From positions 3,885,001 to 3,949,000 of the forward strand of contig NZ_CP116346.1 of assembly GCF_030254645.1 (NCBI RefSeq): a DNA stretch of 64,000 nt, read 5' to 3'. The position numbers and the translations under genes were made by a program. This document shows, piece by piece, positions 57,527-64,000 of the stretch (its first letter is position 1; every line of letters begins with the position of its first letter). Under the pieces are notes generated by a model, which worked only from the letters and a program-made list of their open reading frames with translations, searched no databases and had not been told where the DNA came from. Source of the DNA: Paucibacter sediminis (GTDB lineage Bacteria; Pseudomonadota; Gammaproteobacteria; Burkholderiales; Burkholderiaceae_C).

Positions 57527-58372
57527 CTAGAGCCAGTCCTTCCAGCGCAGGCGGATGCGCTCCAACTCGCCATTGCGGGCGATCACCTCCTGGCCCCGAT
57601 CCATCAGCTCGCGCAGGGCCTGGTGCTGGGGGCGTGACTTGGCCATTGCGAAATGCAGGGGCATGCGCTCCAGGGCCGGCTCCATCCAGACGAATTGCGC
57701 GGCCGCGCCTTTCAACTCGGTATTGATGAGGTAGCGCGCCACGCCCTTGTCGATCAGCACCAGATCTACCCGGCCGGCCAGCAGCTTGCGCAGATTGGTG
57801 AGGTCATCGCGCGCCGGGTCGGCCTTCGCACCCAGTTGCACCGCCTGCTCGAAGGCCTTGGGGTTGGCATAGCCCTGCACGGTGCCGATGTGCAGACCGG
57901 CAAGGTCCGCGGGCAGCTGGTTCTTGGCCGCGTTGCGCTGCGTGGCCAGGCCGAAATAGCCGACCTGGTTGTCGATGCCCATGGGCTTGGCGAAATCCAT
58001 GACGCGTTCGCGCTCGGGCTGGTACCAGGCGCCGATCACGCCGTCGTGCTGGCCCGCCTCCAGCTCGGTGAGGGCGCGCGCCCAGGGGCGGAACGCGACC
58101 TGCAGGCGCCAGCCCTGGCTGGCCAGGGCGGCACGCGCGATCGCCACCGGCACGCCTTGCTCGGGCAGTTTCTCGCCCATATAGGGCGCGAATTCGGTGG
58201 TGACCAGATGAAGCACCGGCGCATCGGCTGGCATGGCTTCCGGCTGCGCGCTGCCGGCCTTGCTATAAGCAGCGCAGGCCAGCATGGCCAGGCTGCATAG
58301 CCAACGCCGCCGGTGCCAGGTCTTGCCTGCGGCGCGCTTGCTTGCGGTGCTCGCGGTGATGCGCGGATTCAT
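57527..58372 (-). CDS. Periplasmic solute-binding protein, family 3 (amino-acid type)
   Basis: A 281-residue protein with a long basic N-terminus then a hydrophobic signal (about 24-42, CSLAMLACAAYSKAGSA). The periplasmic binding fold shows VTTEFAPYMGEKLPEQGVPVAIARAAL, the hinge DGVIGAWYQPERERVMDFAKPM, and DLVLIDKGVARYLI. Ligand unknown and no transporter genes adjacent. Many such orphan proteins in betaproteobacteria serve other roles. Divergent from the NTF2-like gene. Confidence 0.85.
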   Translation of the reverse strand: MNPRITASTASKRAAGKTWHRRRWLCSLAMLACAAYSKAGSAQPEAMPADAPVLHLVTTEFAPYMGEKLPEQGVPVAIARAALASQGWRLQVAFRPWARALTELEAGQHDGVIGAWYQPERERVMDFAKPMGIDNQVGYFGLATQRNAAKNQLPADLAGLHIGTVQGYANPKAFEQAVQLGAKADPARDDLTNLRKLLAGRVDLVLIDKGVARYLINTELKGAAAQFVWMEPALERMPLHFAMAKSRPQHQALRELMDRGQEVIARNGELERIRLRWKDWL

Positions 58373-58426
58373 GCCTGCTTGCCCAACGTCGTTCTTGTCA
58401 CCCCACACCCATCCGGAGGTCTTGCC

Positions 58427-58939
58427 GTGAATCGTAGCGATCAGTACATCGGATTGTGCCGCCTATTGATGCTCGCCCTGCTGGGGGGATCGGCCATGGC
58501 CGGCGAGGTGCCCGCCGGCGGCGCGGCGGATCTGCGCGCCCAGGTCTGGGCCGCGGAATGCGCGTTCGCGCGCAGCATGGCCGAGCGCGATCTGCCGGCC
58601 TTCGAGCGCCATCTCTCCGAGCAGGCGCTGTTCTTCGGCTCCAGCCAGGTGCACCGCGGCAAGCCGGCGGTGCTGGCGGCCTGGAAAGGTTTTTACGAGG
58701 GCGCGCAGGCGCCGTTCTCCTGGGCGCCCGATTCGGTCGAGGTGCTGGGCGACGGCACGCTGGCCCATTCCACCGGGCCGGTGCGCAATCCCCAGGGCGA
58801 GCTGGTGTCGCGCTTTGCCTCGGTGTGGCGGCAGGAGGCGCCGGGCCAATGGCGCATCGTGCTCGACAAGGGCGTGCCGCTCACGGCCGCCGAGCGCGAG
58901 CGCGCCAAGGAGGCGCCGGCCAAGCCGCTGTGCCCCTGA
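58427..58939 (+). CDS. Secreted NTF2-like (SnoaL/DUF4440) protein
   Basis: A 170-residue protein, GTG start with a strong GGAGGT six bases upstream. N-terminal signal (about 8-25, LLMLALLGGSAMAG). NTF2-like cone: AECAFARSMAERDLPAFERHLSEQALFFG, then GKPAVLAAWKGFYEG, and WRQEAPGQWRIVLDKGVPL. The family binds small ligands or acts as ketosteroid-isomerase-like enzymes; function here unknown. Its stop lies three bases before the stop of the convergent amidohydrolase gene. Confidence 0.85.
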   Translation: MNRSDQYIGLCRLLMLALLGGSAMAGEVPAGGAADLRAQVWAAECAFARSMAERDLPAFERHLSEQALFFGSSQVHRGKPAVLAAWKGFYEGAQAPFSWAPDSVEVLGDGTLAHSTGPVRNPQGELVSRFASVWRQEAPGQWRIVLDKGVPLTAAERERAKEAPAKPLCP

Positions 58940-58942
58940 AAT

Positions 58943-60289
58943 TTACCGGGCCGTGGCCGGGTAGCGCTGCTGGTATTTGTCGCGCAGCCGGGTCTGGCGG
59001 TCTTCCAACGCCAGCTCGCGGCCGGCGATGAAGATGCGCTCGATGCGGGTGCCGGCCTCCAGCGGATCGCCATCGGCGACGAACAGATTGGCCAGCCGGC
59101 CCGGCTGCAGCGAGCCCAGCAAGGCCTCGGCGCCGAGGATCTGCGCGGGGTAGAGCGTGATGGCCTTGAGCGCTTCGGCGCGCGGCAGGCCATGGGCGAC
59201 GGCGGTGGCGGCCTCGAAGGGCAGGCGGCGCTCGTTGGCCGCATCGCCCTCCGCGCCGCCGCGCGCGATGCAGTAGCGCAGCCCGGCCGCATGCAGGCGC
59301 GCGGCCAGGCGCAAGGGCGCGTCCGCCGCATCGTCGCGGCGCAGCGGCAGCCGGTGCACGCCGGCAATCACCACCGCGGCATCGGCCGCCTTGAGGGCGT
59401 CGGCCAGCAGCGGGGCGTCGTAGCCGCCCACGATCACCAGCTTCAGATGGTGGCGCTGGGCCAGGCCCAGGGCCCAGCGTATCTGCGCCGCCTCGTCGGC
59501 ATGCACGAACACCGGCAGCTCGCCGCGCAGCGCCGGCAGCATCGCCTCCCAGCGCGTGTCCGGCGCCAGGCCGGGTTCGGCGCTGCGCGCCTTCAGATAG
59601 GCGGCGGCCTGCTCGAAGCTCTCCTCCAGGCTTTGCAGACGCTGGCGCGCCAGGCGCTTGTAGTCGGCCAGCCTGGCCTCGTCCAGCATCGGCAGCAGCT
59701 GCGCATTGGCGCGCAGCGAGGGCGGGCGCACATGCAGGCCCACGGCGGGGCGCAGCGCCATGTCCTCCCAGTTCCAGCCGTCCAGTTGCAGCAGGGCCGA
59801 GGTGCCCGAGATCAGGCCGGCCGGGCCGCTGCGCGGCACCGTCTGCGTGGCCAGCACGCCGTTGGCGCGCGTCACCGGGATCAGCTCGCTGTCGGCATTC
59901 ACCGCCACCAGCGCGCGCGCGTTCGGATTCAGGCTGCCGGCCTCGGCGGTGTCGACGGTGGCGCGCACCGCGGCCACCTCCACCAGGCCCAGGGCCGAAT
60001 TGGCGGCGATGAAACCGGGGTAGACATGCTTGCCGGGCAGGGCCAGGCGCTCGGTGCCGGCGGGCAGCTGGAGGGCCTCGCCCTCGGCGGCCACCGCGCT
60101 GATGCGGCCCTGCTCCAGCAGCAATTGGCCGCGCTCCAGCACCGCGCCGCTGACGGTGTGCAGGGTTGCGCCGCTGATCAGCAGCGGCCGGCTCTGCGGC
60201 GCGGGCGGCACATTGGGCGTGCCGTGCACAGCGCCGCTGGTGAGCAGCGCTGCCAGCCAAATAGTCGTGATGCTGGCCCCGCGCTTCAT
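58943..60289 (-). CDS. Secreted amidohydrolase-like protein lacking metal ligands
   Basis: A 448-residue protein with signal peptide (1-23, ending SGAVHG) and amidohydrolase composite fold: [30 protein letters not shown] (urease-like beta sandwich), barrel, and C-terminal [20 protein letters not shown]. The metal site that normally reads D-x-H-x-H is FIAANSALG here (N97 and A99 instead of His). The later His and Asp ligands are also mostly missing (only FVHADEA keeps a His). A non-catalytic partner or scaffold is likely. The gene overlaps the larger amidohydrolase by 4 bases (ATGA). Confidence 0.85.
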   Translation of the reverse strand: MKRGASITTIWLAALLTSGAVHGTPNVPPAPQSRPLLISGATLHTVSGAVLERGQLLLEQGRISAVAAEGEALQLPAGTERLALPGKHVYPGFIAANSALGLVEVAAVRATVDTAEAGSLNPNARALVAVNADSELIPVTRANGVLATQTVPRSGPAGLISGTSALLQLDGWNWEDMALRPAVGLHVRPPSLRANAQLLPMLDEARLADYKRLARQRLQSLEESFEQAAAYLKARSAEPGLAPDTRWEAMLPALRGELPVFVHADEAAQIRWALGLAQRHHLKLVIVGGYDAPLLADALKAADAAVVIAGVHRLPLRRDDAADAPLRLAARLHAAGLRYCIARGGAEGDAANERRLPFEAATAVAHGLPRAEALKAITLYPAQILGAEALLGSLQPGRLANLFVADGDPLEAGTRIERIFIAGRELALEDRQTRLRDKYQQRYPATAR

Positions 60290-63200
60290 GGTGCGTCCTC
60301 CGTGCATTCATGCCAGGCCCCGCCGGCCCAATAGCTGCCACGCAGGCGCGTGGCCTGGTGGACCTCGTTCTGCAAGGCCAGCCAGTCCAGCAGCTCGCGC
60401 ACCGGGCTGCCGCCCGCGGCCGCGGGGCGGCCGGCGGGTGCCGCCTGCAGCGCGGCCAGGCGCTCGGGCAGGGCCTTGGCCAGCAGGCGCTGGCGTTCGC
60501 GCTCGGCGGCCTGGCGCAGCTCGGCATCGCGCGCCAGGCTGTAGCTGCGGCGGCCGTCGATCCAGGTCTGCTCGGCACGGCTGTAGCCGGACAGCGGCGG
60601 GCCGCTCCAGATCACGAAGTCGGCGTCCTTGCCGGGTTCTAGCGAGCCGACGCGCTGCTCCACGCCCAGCTGGCGCGCCGGGTTGATGGTCACCAGCTTG
60701 AGCGCCTCGGGCTCGGACATGCCACCGTACTTGACCGCCTTGGCGGCCTCGGTGTTGAGGCGGCGCGCCAGTTCGTCGCTGTCGGAGTTGAAGCTGGACA
60801 GCACGCCGGCGCGCGTCATGATGACGCCGTTGTAGGGCACGGCGTCCTGTACCTCCATCTTGTAGGTCCACCAATCGCTGAAGGTGGAGGCGCCGGCGCC
60901 GATGCTGGCGATCTCGCTGGCCACCTTGTAGCCCTCCAGCACATGCTGGAAGGCCGCCACGCGCAGGCCGAATTCCCTGGCCAGGCGGGTGAACATCAGG
61001 ATCTCGTCGGCGCGGTAGGCATGGATGTGGATGGCGCGCTTGCGCTCCAGCAGCTCCACCAGGGTCTCCAGCTGCAGATCGCGGCGCGGCTCGGCGATCG
61101 CCTTGGGGTTGCCCTGCCAGCGCGCGCGCTCGCGCTGGTAATGGCGCGCGGTCTGGAAGGCGTCGCGCAGCAGCTGCTCCACGCCCATGCGGGTCTGCGG
61201 GTAGCGGCTGCTCGCGGCCTCCCAGCTCTGCTTGACGTTCTCGCCCAGCGCGAACTTGATGCCGGGCAGGGCGCCCTTGAACTTCAGCGCCTCGGCGTCC
61301 TGGCCCCAGCGCAGCTTGATCACCTGGCTCTGGCCGCCGATGGTGTTGGCCGAACCATGCAGCAGATTGGCGGTGGTGAGGCCGCCGGCCAGCTCGCGGT
61401 AGAGGTTGATGTCGGTGGCGTCCAGCACATCGCCCACCCGCACCTCGGCGGTGATGGAACTGCTGAACTCGTTGATGCCGCGCGCGATCGCGGTATGCGA
61501 ATGCGCGTCGATCAGGCCCGCGCTGACATGCTTGCCGGCCAGCTCCAGCAGCTCGGCGCCGGCCGGGGCCTTGAGGTCCTGGCCGATGGCGCTGATCTTG
61601 CCGTCCTGCACCAGCAGGTCGTGGTTCTCCAGCTTGCCGGCGGGGCCGCTGGTCCAGAGCGTGGCATGGCGCAGCAGCAGGGCCGCGGGGCGTGGCGCCA
61701 GGGTTTCGGCCAGCGCGCCGGCCGGGTAGCCGGCCGAGGGCGGGGGCGGCAGGGCTTCCGCCTTGGGCGGGGCCGCCTCGCCGGCCTGGTGCGGCGCCAC
61801 GCGCCGCGCCTCCCAGCTCTGCCGGCTGCCATCGGGCCGCAGCAGCTGGCCGCTGAGGCGCTCGCCATCGAGCTCGGCCACCAGCTGCTGCCATTGCGCG
61901 GGCTCGACCTGGCCGCAGGGCAGGCGCAGCAGCAGCTGGCGGCCCTGCTGGCGCAGCTCGCAGCGCGCATCGCCCAGGCTCAGCTCGGGCTTGGCCGCGC
62001 TGCCGCCAATCTGCCAGCTCGCGTCGGCGAGCTGCCAGCGCCCGCGCAGATCGGGGCGCGCGGCGGCTTCCAGCGCATAGGGCTGGCCATCGACAAAACT
62101 CCACTCCGGCTCGGCCTGCTCGTCGCGGAACAGGTCGCCGCGGGCGATCAGCAGATTCGCCAGATGGCCCGGCTCCAGGCTGCCCAGTCGTGCGCTTTCG
62201 CCCACCAGCCGGGCCGGCACGGTGGTCAGCGCGGCCAGGGCCTGCTCGGGCGCCAGGCCGCGGCGCACCGCCTGGCGCAGGCGCGGCCAGAACTCGCGGC
62301 GCGGCTCCTTGAGCCCATGGGCCGAGAGTGCGAACTCCAGGCCCTGGGCCGCCAGATAGGCCGCGTTGGAGGGCGCCTGCTCCCAATGCTGCAGGGTCTC
62401 CAGGCCCACATCCAGCGCGGCATCGGGCTGCTCCAGCTCGGGCGCGGGCGGGAAGTTGAGCGGCAGCAGCAGCGGCGCGCCCAGCGCCTTGAGCTGGGCC
62501 GCGCGACGGTATTCGTGGCCATTGCCCTGCAGCACCAGTCTGAAGCCGAACTCCTCGCGCAGGCGGCCGATGCGCGCATAGTCCTGCTCGTCGTCGGCGG
62601 CGAAGAACACCGGCTGGCGCCCGGCCACCGCGTCCTGCAGCGCCGCCAGGCCGGCATGGGCGGCGATGCGCTCAATGCCCTGGGGGCCGCCACGGGCGGC
62701 CTGCTGCGCCTGCCCGTACCAGCGCGTGTCCGACCAGGTCTGGCGCAGCAGCGCGATGCTGCCCATCAGCGAATTGGGATAGGCGCGCCCGTTGTCCACA
62801 TCCAGGCCCAGATGCTGGGCCACGCGCTCGGCCAGCAGCAGGCGCTTGGCGTCACCGCCATCGCCCAGGTTCAGCAGCGCGCTCTGGCCGCGGAAGATGC
62901 CCACCGAGGGCGCGGCCAGCACGGTGGTGAAACCCAGCTCGCGCGCGGCCTTGAGCTCATCGGCCTTGAGTTCCAGCTGCGTGCCCACCTGCTGTTCGGC
63001 GCGCAGCATGGTGTTGGACGCCGCCAGGCCGCGGCCCGTCAGCGGCGGGATCGGCCGCGCGGCGGCCGGCGGCGCGTCGGCGCCGGGGCCCCAGCGCGGG
63101 TTGACGGGCGGCCGCTCGCGCAGGGCCGCGGGCACGCCCAGGCTGCTGGCCAGGTCGATGAAGCCGGCATAGACGGTGCGGCCGGGCAGGGCCCAGACGC

Positions 63201-63462
63201 GCGCACCCGCCGGCACCGGCAGCTGGGCGCCGACGGCCACGATCAGGCCGTCGCGCATCACCAGGGTGCCGCGTTCGATCACCTTGCCGGGCGCCAGCAC
63301 CAGGCGCGCCTCGGTGATGGCGTGCCAGCGCGGGCTGTGGTCGTGCAGGCCTTCGACGCGCTCGACGCCGGGCTGGGCCGCCGCCGTCAGCACCAGCGCG
63401 CCGGCCGCCAGGGCGAAAACAGACCGCGGCGCGCGTGGCGCACCGCATCGATGGCTGGGCAT
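60286..63462 (-). CDS. Secreted tandem amidohydrolase (inactive N-terminal unit, metal-competent C-terminal unit)
   Basis: A 1058-residue protein with signal peptide (about 1-29). Unit A (30-470) has the amidohydrolase outline ([27 protein letters not shown]) but reads DLASS at 103-107 where ligands should be. A middle segment (470-600) has a beta-rich part and a Pro-rich linker. Unit B (595-960) is complete: DAHSHTA (H654, H656), HIHAYR (H812, H814), FQHVLEG (H840), FNSDSDE (D894 or D896), [14 protein letters not shown]. Imidazolonepropionase-like periplasmic hydrolase; natural substrate unknown (peptide-like amides are usual in relatives). AAGGAGG five bases before the ATG at 63462. Confidence 0.88.
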   Translation of the reverse strand: MPSHRCGAPRAPRSVFALAAGALVLTAAAQPGVERVEGLHDHSPRWHAITEARLVLAPGKVIERGTLVMRDGLIVAVGAQLPVPAGARVWALPGRTVYAGFIDLASSLGVPAALRERPPVNPRWGPGADAPPAAARPIPPLTGRGLAASNTMLRAEQQVGTQLELKADELKAARELGFTTVLAAPSVGIFRGQSALLNLGDGGDAKRLLLAERVAQHLGLDVDNGRAYPNSLMGSIALLRQTWSDTRWYGQAQQAARGGPQGIERIAAHAGLAALQDAVAGRQPVFFAADDEQDYARIGRLREEFGFRLVLQGNGHEYRRAAQLKALGAPLLLPLNFPPAPELEQPDAALDVGLETLQHWEQAPSNAAYLAAQGLEFALSAHGLKEPRREFWPRLRQAVRRGLAPEQALAALTTVPARLVGESARLGSLEPGHLANLLIARGDLFRDEQAEPEWSFVDGQPYALEAAARPDLRGRWQLADASWQIGGSAAKPELSLGDARCELRQQGRQLLLRLPCGQVEPAQWQQLVAELDGERLSGQLLRPDGSRQSWEARRVAPHQAGEAAPPKAEALPPPPSAGYPAGALAETLAPRPAALLLRHATLWTSGPAGKLENHDLLVQDGKISAIGQDLKAPAGAELLELAGKHVSAGLIDAHSHTAIARGINEFSSSITAEVRVGDVLDATDINLYRELAGGLTTANLLHGSANTIGGQSQVIKLRWGQDAEALKFKGALPGIKFALGENVKQSWEAASSRYPQTRMGVEQLLRDAFQTARHYQRERARWQGNPKAIAEPRRDLQLETLVELLERKRAIHIHAYRADEILMFTRLAREFGLRVAAFQHVLEGYKVASEIASIGAGASTFSDWWTYKMEVQDAVPYNGVIMTRAGVLSSFNSDSDELARRLNTEAAKAVKYGGMSEPEALKLVTINPARQLGVEQRVGSLEPGKDADFVIWSGPPLSGYSRAEQTWIDGRRSYSLARDAELRQAAERERQRLLAKALPERLAALQAAPAGRPAAAGGSPVRELLDWLALQNEVHQATRLRGSYWAGGAWHECTEDAP

Positions 63463-63725
63463 GGCATCCTCCTTGGGCCCGGCTAGGGCGGGTCTTGCTG
63501 GCAGGCACTCTAGGGGCTGGGCAGCGACCCGGCCATGCGGGATTGCGTGGGGCCGCCGCCGCGGCGTGCGAATGCTGAACCAGTCAAACAAGGTCTTGTT
63601 CGGGCTTTTCAGGCAGGCGCAAACGCGGTACACCCTCAAGCATGGCCCGCTGCGTGTCGAAAAGTCCTGCTGACGCCGGCGCCGAGACCATGGCCAATAC
63701 CATGGTCAATACCAAGGAGAACCGA
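63463..63725. other. 263-base divergent intergenic region with repeats
   Basis: It separates the amidohydrolase gene and the PAS gene. It holds AACAAG-GT-CTTGTT (63587-63600), a near-palindrome, and a 12-base direct repeat CCATGGCCAATA / CCATGGTCAATA (63688-63711) just before the AAGGAGA ribosome-binding site. No coding frame of substance. Confidence 0.5.
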
Positions 63726-64000
63726 ATGCAAGCCACCACCCCCGCGGCCAGCGAGCCCGCAGCCGATGTGATCGCCGCCCGCATGCGCGCCCTGCTGGTG
63801 CGTGCGCCGATGGCGGTGGCCTTCGTCAGCGGGCCCGGCTTCGAGGTGGTGAGCGAACAGTTCAACCACCTGTTCGGCCATGGCGACGAGACCGATCTGT
63901 GCGGGCAGACCACGCGCAGCGTGCATGTCTCGGACACCGCCCATGCCGGCGTGCTGGAGCGCCAGGGCGCCGCCTTTGCGGCCGGCCGGCCGCTGGACGA
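63726..64000 (+). CDS. Start of a probable PAS-domain signalling protein (3' end outside the window)
   Basis: The frame opens at the ATG behind AAGGAGA and stays open to the end of the window (91 complete codons). From about residue 20 it reads like a PAS domain (MRALLVRAPMAVAFVSGP, FEVVSEQFNHLFGHGDETDLCGQ), the kind that precedes a histidine kinase or diguanylate cyclase output domain in this group. The output domain is not visible, so the call is tentative. Confidence 0.6.
   Translation, partial: MQATTPAASEPAADVIAARMRALLVRAPMAVAFVSGPGFEVVSEQFNHLFGHGDETDLCGQTTRSVHVSDTAHAGVLERQGAAFAAGRPLD

Noticed and set aside
58427-58430. Possible mis-start of the NTF2-like gene at an upstream ATG
   Set aside because: The in-frame upstream codons lie in the leader of the divergent gene; GTG at 58427 with GGAGGT at ideal distance is convincing.
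60943-63486. 847-codon open frame on the plus strand opposite the tandem amidohydrolase
   Set aside because: It is antisense to a clear family member, has no recognisable domain, and its composition (His/Gln/Leu/Gly-rich) is typical of shadow frames in GC-rich DNA.

Overview
The window is a contiguous, gene-dense chromosomal segment of a high-GC (roughly two-thirds G+C by eye) betaproteobacterium. Several features point to Burkholderiales, probably the Rubrivivax/Roseateles/Paucibacter/Leptothrix group: a PEP-CTERM protein with a Burkholderiales-type sorting tail, a DUF3717-DUF1289 fusion, a YfiBNR module, a DesA-type desaturase with a long C-terminal tail, and class 2 PyrD. I saw no insertion sequence, prophage, CRISPR array, rRNA operon or replication origin. 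Species-level placement is inference only.

Layout. 1-5.7 kb: end of a PEP-CTERM protein, then CYTH protein/pyrD (minus) divergent from aroG-rpiA (plus), and a secreted M4 metalloprotease. 5.7-12.5 kb (minus): a tightly overlapped operon (NAD(P)-binding protein, RNA-type metallo-beta-lactamase, DUF4010 membrane protein, mnmC), preceded by the DEAD-box helicase rhlE. 12.9-15.3 kb: a complete YfiR-YfiN-YfiB cyclic-di-GMP module. 15.3-21.4 kb: an orphan family 5 solute-binding protein, ettA, and a CpxP/response regulator/histidine kinase envelope-stress cassette. 21.4-27.2 kb: MATE transporter, DUF1289 protein and trpS (minus), purN, small membrane and DUF proteins, and an RsmB-type methylase. 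27.3-36 kb: fatty acid desaturase, DUF3016 protein, rpmB-rpmG, trxB, a Crp/Fnr regulator, and ftsK-lolA-rarA with 4-base overlaps.

36-43 kb is a branched-chain amino acid neighbourhood: livHMGF without its binding protein, a leucine-dehydrogenase-family enzyme, an isoleucine-hydroxylase-family 2-oxoglutarate dioxygenase and a plant-type ferredoxin reductase. 43-57.5 kb: NAD-binding epimerase-like protein, rhomboid protease, tRNA-Leu(CAA), cysM-nudix-tusA, galU, a degenerate D-2-hydroxyacid dehydrogenase homologue, valS, guaC, a KAS III enzyme, PBP1A and exonuclease I. 57.5-64 kb: a family 3 solute-binding protein, an NTF2-like secreted protein, two adjacent secreted amidohydrolase genes holding three amidohydrolase-like units (one with a full set of metal ligands), and the start of a probable PAS-domain protein.

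Points worth a second look: (1) several minus-strand genes (rhlE, guaC, the ferredoxin reductase, less clearly the leucine dehydrogenase) have a terminator-shaped hairpin plus U-tract between a plausible -10 box and the start codon, starting at or very near the predicted +1 in three cases; (2) a 2-hydroxyacid dehydrogenase in which the catalytic Arg and His positions read as His and Arg and the dinucleotide-binding glycines are lost; (3) one metal-competent amidohydrolase unit accompanied by two ligand-less units; (4) the branched-chain amino acid transport/oxidation cluster; (5) a six-codon AT-rich island inside an otherwise GC-rich solute-binding protein gene.
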